Source: Diplosphaera chodatii
Lineage: Eukaryota > Chlorophyta > Trebouxiophyceae > Prasiolales > Stichococcaceae
Direction of reading: 5' to 3'
Length of the DNA stretch: 64,000 nt
NCBI GenBank assembly: GCA_032358165.1
Contig: JAALGY010000032.1
Location: 3,472,001 to 3,536,000, forward strand
The translations under genes were made by a program, and so were the position numbers. This document shows, one piece after another, positions 48,101-57,226 of the stretch. A model generated the notes under the pieces. It worked only from the letters and a program-made list of their open reading frames with translations. It was not told where the DNA came from and did not search any database. Numbering within the stretch: position 1 is the first letter of the stretch; the number at the start of each line of letters is the position of its first letter.

Positions 48101-49070
48101 CAGCGAGGGGCCACGCGGCGTCAGTATCGAGATAGGAGCGGCACGCACTTGAGGCACAGGTCGAGCACCGCAGCTAATGCAGCTGTGCACCGAGCGCATG
48201 TGGGAGGTCGGGTGTCACTCACTCTGCGAGCGACAGGCTCGCGGTATCATAGTCAGCCTCCTTGCCTGCGGTTGCAGAAGTTTGTCAGACAGCTTGTTTT
48301 ATGGACTCTGTACGCCTGACACATGCCAACAATGCGTTCAGCTATCGCAAGGATGGCACCACATTGTGATGCTCACCGGCAAAAGGCAGCAGGAAGCGCG
48401 GGCGCGCATAGTTCCTGGTGTTGACCTGCCTCGCGAGCACAGGGTCTTCGACGACGATCAGCACCGTGCCGCCTTGCCACACCTGCGATTGATCAACGTA
48501 ACAGTCATCCGCACCCATTTGCCATGCACCGCAGCGGTGGGTGACAGGGCTGCCAGCCAACCCATCGCAGCTGTATAACGAGGTGCACATGCGCGTCATG
48601 ACTTAGTGTGCACCGAGGCCTCACTTTGAAGATGCTGCCGTAGGTGCGGGCCCACGCCCTGACAGCATTGGGCCACCCCATTCCTGCGATGGTCAGCAGG
48701 TTGCCGACCAGCCATGTCGGCGGAGGGCCTGCATGGCATGCCAGTACATGTGAGACGTGTATTGTACTGTGTTTCACATGTGCAAAAACCCCTTGATGGC
48801 GAAAACTACGTGCAACCTGTTGCTGCATCCCAGGCCTGAAGCCGACCTGGAATGCGGCGGTAGCGCAGCCTGCTGAGCGGGCGCCATCCCGCAAGCACCT
48901 TTGTACATGGAAGAAGGGGTCAGAAGCAGTCGCGAGTCGACTGTCGCAAAGGATTGCTGCCTGCACGGTCGTCATAACACGTGCAGCCGCACCAGGCAGG
49001 CCAGCAGCACAGTGGCGGTGCCACCGATCCAGGACGTGACAGTGCTCTTTATGGCGTAAATTACACCCAT
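45159..49070 (-). CDS. Cytochrome P450, paralog 4 of cluster (inverted, intron-rich)
   Basis: Fourth cluster member, facing the other three. Start ATG 49070 gives MGVIYAIKSTVTSWIGGTAT and a hydrophobic anchor (VLLACLVRLHV). Then GPPPTWLVGNLLTIAGMGWP with RTYGSIFK, VWQGGTVLIVVEDPVLARQV, MHSAAERLVDIVAAKAGAGE with VFRLFGQLTTEVVGSTAFG, YLALVVLFPAAAPLIRRLAM, and QLMRGLCYRTIAEVRQRQRE followed by a Gln/Pro/Gly-rich insert (around 47075-46910) longer than in the paralogs. Next GFIGHLLESNNPIVGRPFTD, I-helix AGFDTSAAALAFAVYH (Asp-Thr-Ser instead of Glu-Thr-Thr), K-helix SEALRATPPGAFGTIRVARE, FRPERFLPP, FAPFGD joined to GQRACVGVRFARAQAK (haem Cys), and ITLVKLYQNFVLRLLPGQEP to TGA 45161-45159. More diverged than paralogs 2 and 3. 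The intron after EDLDQ carries an AT-rich element. Confidence 0.87.
46205..46380. mobile_element. AT-rich inverted-repeat insertion (MITE-like) in P450 paralog 4 intron
   Basis: An island clearly more AT-rich than its surroundings lies just past the donor of the I-helix exon. It holds an 8-bp perfect hairpin (gtttggta / taccaaac, loop ccc, 46279-46297), an inverted pair gccgtttggt (46271-46280) / accaaacggc (46335-46344), and a direct repeat aaacggcag (46318-46326, 46338-46346). This fits a small non-autonomous element or its remnant. No transposase and no target-site duplication could be fixed. Confidence 0.4.
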
Positions 49071-49583
49071 AGATTGCTCAGGCACGCTGCGCCGAGATTG
49101 GGCGACCAAAACCGCCGGCTGTACTGCCGTCTGCGGGCCAATGCCCACCAGGAAGCTGGTCCGCAGCCCTAGGCACAACCATGTGCAGTCATCACATCGA
49201 AGGCACTTTCCAAACAGCTGACGATGCTCCGGAGCTGCGCTAGGCTGGCTGTTGCTGATTCCTCCCAGACACGGGATGTATCACGGCCTGGCTGACACTG
49301 GCTGACAGGCGATGAGGTAACCGCCAGCCAAGCTATTTGGCTGCGATGGCCCTAATGCCCGGATCGCCAAGCGGTGTTAGGTCTTGGATCGTTTGATGGG
49401 ATCACCACTATGACGTACTCTTCTGTCAGCGCGCACCGAGACGTGCAATTTAACAACAGCAGGTAATTCGTCTACAGTCCGCCGGCGATGGCATCGCAGA
49501 GGCAACATGGACGCAGACGAAAGCATTACGGCATGCTGCGCATGCCGCCTACATCGTGAGGCTCCTGCCCGCACTGATATCGG
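49071..49583. other. Spacer: P450 paralog 4 promoter and downstream gene 3' end
   Basis: About 510 nt between the paralog 4 start and the stop of the next minus-strand gene. No conserved ORF. It should contain the paralog 4 promoter and the neighbour's 3' UTR. Confidence 0.45.
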
Positions 49584-52500
49584 CTAGGCCGCCAAGGCAG
49601 CCAGGTGGTCCTTCGCGAGCTTCTGGATGCCGAAGCGCAGCGTCTCAGCCCCCGGACAGGAGGCCCCGATGTGCGCTCGCAGCCAGTCCAGCAGCGCGGC
49701 ATAGCTGACGCCCTCCGCAGCGCGCCAGCAGCTGGGATCCGACGCCTTCGTGCTGCCGCTGCCGGCAACGCTGCGCTCGGCACGCTCCAGCCGCTGCTGG
49801 CAGCACACCTGTGGCAAACTCATTTGGGCCTCATACACCCTGGTTGCCGTGCAGACATCTGGGTTTACGCTGGAGGGTTGGGTACACTTGCAGCAGTATG
49901 CCGTGACCCTCACCTTGAGCAGGTGCAGCAGCAGCGTCTGTGCGCGGCCGCAGGCAAGGCCGCAAGCAGCAGCAGCCGTCACGGCAGCTGCCAGCTCGCC
50001 GAATGCCCGTTGCGCCAGCAGCACGGCCAGCCGCAGTGCAAGTGGCACGCCATGCTGTGCGCCAGCGTCAGCAGCATCCGCAGCCGCCTCCATTTCATAG
50101 CTTGGCAGTGCACTGTACGTGCCGGGGGACTGGGCGTTGGCTGCAGCGTCAACAACTGGCTGCGGCGGCTGCACTGTCCCATCCGCAGATGACCCCTTCG
50201 AGCCTGCTGCTGGCGCCGTCAGCATGTGGCAGTATGCCGAGATATGCATCAGCAGGGCATCAAAGGCCTCCTGTCGGTGCTGGGGATGCTGCTGTAGATG
50301 CTGCTGCTGTGGCTCGAGATGAGCAGCTGCATCCACCGGCCCCGGGTCAGGGGCTGTGAGGCTGCTGCCTGGAGACGGCACGTTCTGCCCCAGGGCTGCC
50401 AGGCTGCGGCACACCAGCTCCAAGGCAGCGCCGTGCAGGGCCGCCAGCCACAGCGGGCCACGGCCTTTGGGCAGGGGCTGTGCCGACGACTGCGTGATGA
50501 CCATGGCCAGCAGGCGCGGCAGCGCCATGTGCAGCACCCTGCATTGCCACACAGGCGAGCAAAGTGTGAAGATGCAGACGTTTTGAGGGTACATCAGGCA
50601 TGTAAGGCCATGGAACACCACAACATTGGTGGATGCGGACATCCCAACAAAAGGACCGCATGGCTTGAACCTGGCAGCTTCGGCGGGCGTCATGCTGGGC
50701 AGCAGCAGGGCACAGGCTTGCAGCAGCGCCGGGCGCAGCGCGTCCAGCGGCGCCCCCCGGAGCAGTGTCACCAGGCCTGCCGCATGTGGCGTGAGGCTGC
50801 CAAGTGCACCTGCCATGCAGAACACCACTGATCGGGGCATATCACCATGTTTGAACAGCATTGCAGGTGCAGGCTGCACGAGTCCAGTTGGTTGTCAGGG
50901 CAGCAGCATGGCACACCTGCAAATGCGGCTGCTGTGGCTGCACCATCGCCCGAGGCATCCTGCACCCCGCCCGACGCTGCCAGGCAGCAGGCCGCATACT
51001 GGTGTGCGAGACCATCTGATGCCGCACACAGCAGCAGGCCATCATGCACGGCGGCCTCAGCAAGCTTCACGCTGTCTGGCTGCGAAACTGCACGGTCGCT
51101 GGCTGCAGCACAACCACAAAATCATGTTAAGGAACTCTGACAAAGGCACAACACTCATTGTAGATCCAGGCCATTGACGCACAGCCAGCAGTGTCTACGA
51201 TGCATGGCAGGTGCAAAGGACACGTGCAGGGATGGTTAGGCACCTGAGGCACTGGAGCCACGAGCAGCGCAGTCTGCCAGGCTGATGCTGTGCTTCGCTA
51301 CCACGTCTGCAATGTTGCCACAGCCCTCAACGGCAGCCGGCAGCGCCTGCAGCACCGGCGGTGTTAGTGCCGGCACCGGCACAGAGGCGAAGGCCTCGCC
51401 GCTTCTGCTGCTGTCCAGACTTGTGTCGCTGTGGCCGTTGACATTATCGCTGCTGCAGCCATTGCGCCGTGCAGATGCGACAAGGAGGGGTGCAACTGCG
51501 AGCCGCGTGCGCCAGTGCATCGCAGCTGCAGCTTCCGTGACGCGCTGCCCAGCTGCTGTGCCAGGCGCTGCCGCCAGCAGGACTCCCAGGCGCTCCGCAA
51601 GCAGCAGAGCCGCTGCAGTGGCCCCTCCCGCGGCGCTGCAGACTGCTGGCCTTGCATCCAGCAGATGGCAGACCGCCAGCAGCAGCTTGTCGACCCGCCA
51701 GGGAAACTGCAAGTTCACGGTCGGCTGCTGCTGCACAGGCGATGGCAACGCGTCCAGCATTGCGAGCCCGAGGTTGAGGGCAAACCCGAGCGGCAGCTGA
51801 CTGCCGCTGGCTGACTCGTGACCCGCGTCAGCGGCTGGTGCTGGTGCTGCTGCCTCCTCTTGCAGTATGCTTGGCAAGATGATATGGTCGAGGACAGCAT
51901 GGGGATCCACGATCGATGGACCTGCAGCAGTAGGAACATATTGCACAGCTGTTGCCCAGCTCCTAGCCGCTTGGCATGGGCACCTCAAGTGTCAGGGGGA
52001 GAACGCAATACTGCACCTCCATATGTTGCCGCTGGCCTGCCAGCAACCGCAGCTGCCATGGCAAGGTAGCCTGCTGCTGCCGCGTCCGACTGCAGGTGGG
52101 GCTTCGATGCCGCAAGTGCGTCCCGCAGGCAGCTAACACCCAGCGGCAGCGCACAACCAGGCTGCTGGACTGCAGCAGCGGGCTGCAGCTGACGCAGCAC
52201 TGCCAGCACAAGCGGTGCCTGCAAGAAAGCACACCTGTGTCTGCTAATTGTGCAGTCCATATTCACGGCATGACGACTTGCGCATCTGAACTGCACTTGA
52301 GCCACAGTCCCACTTCCGCATGCCGAAATGGACCGTGTGCACCTGTGACCGGTGCAGAGCTGCATCAGCAAAGAGGCGCCGCAGCACTGCTGCTGGCACC
52401 AAGCACGCCCACGGCAGCAGCGCCTGCGTCATGGCAGCCTCCGCAGTATCATCGCCATATACTCGAGGGCCGCCCTCCTCACCTGCCGGCAGCGCTGCAC

Positions 52501-55282
52501 TGGCGCTCAGCATGGTGCGCACACGTTTCTGTTGTTCCTCATATGTCCAGCAGGTATTTCAAGCAGGTGTAACACCCATGGATCCTGTTATACCCAGCAG
52601 GTATTTCAAGCAGGAGTAACACCCATGGATCCTGTGTTGAGTGCAACGACTGCCGGACCAGCGCAATGCTCCGAGTAAAGGTGGAGTTGCAAGCGTGTGA
52701 AATCGAAACACACCCTGCACCATCTGGTTGCTGACCGCCACCAGCGCTCCTGCTGCCTCCTGATGCAGCTCCTGGCTTGCCTGCAGCCGATGCCGCACGC
52801 CCGCCAATGCTCCAGTCTATGCGAACAGCATCATTATGGGCGGCAGAGACGAAGAGTGAACATCCCACATCATAACAGAGCTGCAGTATGATGTGCTTTC
52901 AGCTGACTGAAGTGCGAGCATACCCGCCATCGTGTTCTTAATGCAAGGCATCGTTCTGCAGTTGAGATGCAGTCATATCTCAGCCGCACCTCGAGGCAGA
53001 GCTGCAGCAGCGCGCGCTGCGACTGCGGTCCCGACACCTCTGCCGCAGTGCTAAGGAAGACGCGGCACAGCACGCCCCACGCCTCGGCATCGCCCGAGGC
53101 GGGCGACGGGCCCGTGTAGCTGCCCGAACAACCGGCTGCCTGCCCTGCGCTGAGTGCGTGCGCCACCGCAGCGCCCGCTGACCGGCCTCCCGCGTCCTCT
53201 GCTAACTGAGCGAGCATGCTGAGCGCGGCCGCAGCAAGAGCCAGGGGTGTGCACGCCGCGACCCTCTGCTGCGTCGCAGCGACTGCAGCCGAAAGCGCCT
53301 GCAGCCCTTATCGAGGTGTCAGCTCAGAGCAAGCCAGTGGCGACGGATGCGCACGTACACGGGGCTTGCATGCTGTGCTATGGTCAGAGCCACTATGTGT
53401 GGCGCGCTTCTCAATCACCTGCTGCACTGGCCAATCGCCAGACTCACGGTCGGGCATGGCCCGCAGGAGCAGCTCAGCCAGCAGCCGCTCACACAGGGTG
53501 CTCCGGGGCGCTGCGGGACTGTCAGCCGCCCCAGCCGAGTTTTGCGAGCTGCACGCTGCGTCGCAATTGAGCTGTCCGCCAGCCAGCAGGGCTGCCTTCC
53601 AGTCTGGCACAGCGAGTTGCTGCTGTGATGCGCTGCCGAAGCTTGCATGCTGCTCTGAGCAGGTTGCTGCAGGTCGTGGCTGCAGTCCTGGCTGCGTGGC
53701 ATCATCCCGCCGTTCCGCACGTGAGCTGGCAGCAGCAGCTGTGGTTTCCCCGGCTGGCTGCACACCCAGCAATGCAAGGCGTGTCCGCAGGTGTGTGAGC
53801 GCCTGCACAGCCAACACAGAGGAAATGCTCTGGTCCGCAGTGGAGATCGCAGTGGCTGGTTTGCTTGTGCATTACGGTTGAATGGCATCAGGTTGACAAG
53901 GACGACCAGTTCCTCCATGGTGTCCGCACCTGGAAGGTCTGCCGTGTGGACTCAACCGCATCTGCTGACATCTGTTGCGCCACCAGGGGCATGGCGCACT
54001 GCAGTTGGGCCATAATCAGCTGCAGCTGCGCCTGCAGATCACTGCCGCCTGTAGCGGCGCAGCCATTTGCTGGGCCGGGGTCATGCACTTCACCTTCCTG
54101 CACATCTGACAACAGGTGCGGCCAGGCCGTCAGCAGCTCGTGCAGAGCGCTGCAGGCTGCCGTCGCCGCCTCGGACAGCCCGGCTGCTCCTGTTGTGCTG
54201 TCTGCAGCTGGTGCTGCTGCATCATCTGCTGGTACCTGGTAGCTGCTTGACGGCGCCAGGCAGGCTGCAGCGAGGCTCGCGGCGCGGTACAGCAGATGCA
54301 CCTGATGCTCTGCCGGCAGGCGCTCACGCTGCTGTGGCTGTGCAGCAGCCAGCAGGCCCTGGGCTGCCTGTGAGAGGGTTCCATGACTGCTGGGCATGCC
54401 GACAGCCACAGTACTTTCTGGGTTCGAAGGCAGCAGTACAGGGCTGAGGGCGGCGGCGGCTGCTGCTGGGCCCGGTGTCCAGCGCAGGGCCTCAGCCAGC
54501 AGGTCCTGCCAGGCCATGCCACCCACGATGTAGGCGTATGCGCCTGCGCACCGTGCCACGCCGCCACTCACATGCAACCAAGCATGACTTGCTCCAGAAC
54601 ACAACCGCATTTCCATGATGTGGGTTATAGCAGGCCGGGTGCCCCAGACCATCTGGAGGTCGCTATTCTGTCACTGGCATGATGGACACTCTACAGGCCG
54701 CAGGCGAGCAGAAGTCTTGCCTGTTGAGAGGCGCCAGTCGCTGTCCACCGCCCATTCATATGCAGGCGCCGCTGCCGGCTTCTGCAGGCCACTGCTCGAA
54801 GCCCAGGCTGCAAACAGCAGCCCGTGCAGCAGTGCACGGTTGACGCCGCGCCAGCCGTCTGCTGCCTCCAGCTGCCTGAGGTACCGCAGCACTGTCGGTC
54901 CTGCTGCTGGGCTGGAGCTGGCAGCATCTGCCGCCGTGGTGGCTGCCGCCAAGGTACTGCTTTCTGATGCCAGCTGTTGGCCATAGGTAGCAAAGAGCGC
55001 AGCCAGACGGGCCTGTGTGCGGACACATGCAGTTTACGGAGCTGGCTGATCAGACTGGTAGTTGCATATTATTAGTTAGCTAAGGAGCTGCGCCTGGAGC
55101 ATAGGAGCCGTGCCAGAAGCATACATCCGCAGCAAAACCATGTTGCAGACCAGATGCACCTGCAGCATTTTTGGGCGCATCGCCAGCGTCGGCTGTGCTG
55201 TGGCCTGTGCGACTGCAGCAGCCACCATTTGCTGCTGACGCCATGAGCCGCGGGGCCCGGTGCCTGCTCTGCATTTCTGCAT
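49584..55282 (-). CDS. Large Ala-rich helical protein, not identified
   Basis: A long intron-split gene of unknown family. Exon 1 ends ...LAMRPKMLQ at 55160 before GTGCAT and joins exon 2 at 55012 (ARLAALFATYGQQLASES) in phase 0. The start could be ATG 55282 or 55228. Later blocks include LRYLRQLEAADGWRGVNRAL, MAWQDLLAEALRWTPG, HQVHLLYRAASLAAACLA, SALHELLTAWPHLLSDVQ, AWGVLCRVFLSTAAEVSG, QRALLQLCLEVRLR, AMTQALLPWACLVPAAVLRR, FALNLGLAMLDALPSPVQQQ, RVDKLLLAVCHLLDARPAV, PLWLAALHGAALELVCRSLA and the C-terminal LDWLRAHIGASCPGAETLRF with FGIQKLAKDHLAALAA, stop at 49584. Repeated amphipathic helices rich in Ala and Leu suggest an alpha-solenoid (HEAT/ARM-like) scaffold, but no signature assigns it to importins, Mediator or another family. 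No membrane segment. Several Ser/Pro/Ala linkers separate the helical blocks. Confidence 0.6.
52547..52635. repeat. 42-bp tandem duplication in an intron of the unidentified gene
   Basis: Two copies beginning ccagcaggtatttcaagcag, at 52547-52588 and 52594-52635 (period 47), differing by one base (t to a). They lie between two coding blocks and contain no splice-consistent coding sense. Confidence 0.9.
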
Positions 55283-55373
55283 GGGCGGCGAGAGCAGCAC
55301 CACCGGTGCAGGCTGCAACTGGGCAAAAGTTGCGGACCCAGGATGCGAAGCAAGAACGCTAATCACTAGGCTG

Positions 55374-55559
55374 TCAGTCTGACTTCGGCGGCCCAGGAGT
55401 GCTGGTCGAGGTTGTGGCCCTGGAGCTGAAGGAAGATTGCGCTGCAGGGGGAGTGCGCAGGATCCGTTGCAACCGCATTGGCACAAAATACAGCAGCACA
55501 GCTGCCACGAGCACAAGGAGCAGCACGTCCGAGAAGCCTATAGCAACCGCTGGAGCCAT
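55374..55559 (-). CDS. Small single-pass membrane protein, hypothetical (61 aa)
   Basis: Open frame from ATG 55559 to a stop at 55374. The N-terminus MAPAVAIGF is followed by a strong hydrophobic helix (SDVLLLVLVAAVLLYFVP), then a basic stop-transfer (MRLQRILR) and a Ser/Thr/Pro tail ending GPPKSD. This would be a tail-exposed single-pass protein of about 6 kDa. It could be a stand-alone small gene directly upstream of the unidentified solenoid gene, or an unspliced leader exon of it; no convincing GT donor lies at its end. I recognise no family. Confidence 0.35.
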   Translation of the reverse strand: MAPAVAIGFSDVLLLVLVAAVLLYFVPMRLQRILRTPPAAQSSFSSRATTSTSTPGPPKSD

Positions 55560-55955
55560 ACGTCACGCACAGATGTCCAGGACACATCATGCTGCTGAGC
55601 AGGGTTACTCGGTCATGGCTGCGCGCTCGCTGTACATACCATGCGCTACCTCGGAAGCTTTGGTACCTCAGGCTGTACTCGATGGATGTTGGGAATGAGA
55701 CGCCTGCTATGCTTCTGTAGGGTCTGCTATCGACAACAATGCATGAATGAGTAAGCTCGTCAAGTAGCCGGCAGCCATCACTGATCAATGAGCTTGCAGG
55801 ATTACTAATCCTGCTTGCTCATTTGACCGTTTGAACTTTCTAGCGACAACGTGGTTTCGCGCATGTGACACGTTGCTGTCGAGCAGCAAATAGACGCTGG
55901 AGCCATGCGTGCTGCTTGCGGCTTCAGTAGTCTGCAGTGACAGCTTGAGTTGGGC
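55560..55955. promoter_or_regulatory. 5' region of the fibrillin gene and divergent minus-strand gene
   Basis: About 395 nt between the small membrane ORF (-) and the fibrillin ATG (+), so it probably contains both promoters. More AT-rich than the adjacent coding sequence near 55780-55860. No named element recognised. Confidence 0.4.
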
Positions 55956-56732
55956 ATGGCGGCGTCTGTCAGCATGCAGCGGCATGCATCACTGGGGACA
56001 CGTAGCGTGGGCATATGCACGCGGCAAACACACGATCTGCAACGGGTGCCTTATGCTACTCCTGCCCGGCATCGGCGGCACCAGCTCCGCAGCAGGCCGC
56101 AACCATATGGACGGCGAAGCATTGTGCAAGCCAGTGCACAACAGACGTTTACTTCGCAACTCAGCGACAAGGACAACGCAGCACGGCAGCACTTCTTGGA
56201 CCAGTTCACGAGCGACGAGGAGCGCTCCATCAAGCAGCAGGCTGTGGTGTTGCTGACTCATGCAGCTCGCAGCCATGATGTGGCTGCGCAGCTGGTCACC
56301 GGTGCGCTTGCGCACTTGGAAAGCGTGGCGGCAGCGCAGAGGTCGGACACATTACACCAACTGCAGGGCAGGTGGAAGCTCGTGTTCGGGTCGGACGGGC
56401 CGCCCTTCCTGAAGTACATTCCCGTCAATGAGGTTATTGACGTTGACGTCGCAACGGACACAATTGACTTGGCATCCGACATTGGCCCAGTCGATTTTAC
56501 GTTCTTTGGCAGCTTCAGCTGGCAGACGCCCTCAGACATGGAGTTTGCGTTCCGCCGCAGCCGCGTCACAGCCTTCCGGCGGGAGGTGTCCAGCAAGCAG
56601 TGGGCGCCGGAAAAGCAGAAGGTGTACAGCTTCTTCTACGTGGACGACAACATTGCTGCTGTGCGCAGCAGCCAGGGCGGCTACGTGCTGATGCTGAGAG
56701 TGTCCAGCTTCAGCGATAGCGACAGGAGTTGA
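55956..56732 (+). CDS. Plastid lipid-associated protein (PAP/fibrillin), intronless
   Basis: Structural and lipid-binding protein of plastoglobules or thylakoids. ATG 55956 gives a Ser/Arg/His-rich, acid-poor N-terminus of about 50 residues (MAASVSMQRHASLGTRSVGI) typical of a chloroplast transit peptide. A helical region follows (RQHFLDQFTSDEERSIKQQA). The lipocalin-like PAP core starts with LHQLQGRWKLVFGSDGPPFL, then KYIPVNEVIDVDVATDTIDL, DFTFFGSFSWQTPSDMEFAF, and ends QKVYSFFYVDDNIAAVRSSQ and GGYVLMLRV with a short Ser/Asp tail. The length, about 258 aa, is usual for the family. No intron is needed, which is unusual among these intron-rich neighbours but normal for short plastid genes. It stands alone, divergent from the minus-strand unit. 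Confidence 0.85.
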   Translation: MAASVSMQRHASLGTRSVGICTRQTHDLQRVPYATPARHRRHQLRSRPQPYGRRSIVQASAQQTFTSQLSDKDNAARQHFLDQFTSDEERSIKQQAVVLLTHAARSHDVAAQLVTGALAHLESVAAAQRSDTLHQLQGRWKLVFGSDGPPFLKYIPVNEVIDVDVATDTIDLASDIGPVDFTFFGSFSWQTPSDMEFAFRRSRVTAFRREVSSKQWAPEKQKVYSFFYVDDNIAAVRSSQGGYVLMLRVSSFSDSDRS

Positions 56733-57226
56733 TGTCGGACAGAGTGTCATAGTCCTTCCATTGTGACGTCCAGTCCACTGGTGGATGGCAGCGGGACGTG
56801 TCCATGGTGTACAATATGTATAGCGACCCTTGGCCGTGCACTTATGCCATGCGAGGGTACTGACAAACATTGCGAGACGAGGGATTGCCAACTTCGAGTT
56901 TGGTCGCAGCACTGGTCATGCAATAATGTCACTCAGGCATCAGCAGGTCATGACGCTCCAGCTGGGCAAACACGTGCACCTCCTTATTATCGACCCTTCC
57001 CAGCCTAGGTTGACGCAAGCAATCCCACAGACAACTCCATCGTTTGCGTTGCACACATGCGAGAGCAGAGCGCGCACGATAAGGTCACTTTGAGCAACTG
57101 CACGCGTGTGACAACCATCTCCTTCCTAAAGTCACGTGGCCACAGTGAGGGGATGGTAGTGTCATTTCGCGACTGCCCAGCTCTGTACTAGGAGCGAGAG
57201 AGCTGCGCACTCATCGGTGCTTTGTC
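56733..57226. other. Spacer between fibrillin and EH-domain gene
   Basis: About 490 nt with no conserved coding signal. It holds the fibrillin 3' UTR and the promoter of the EH gene. Confidence 0.45.
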
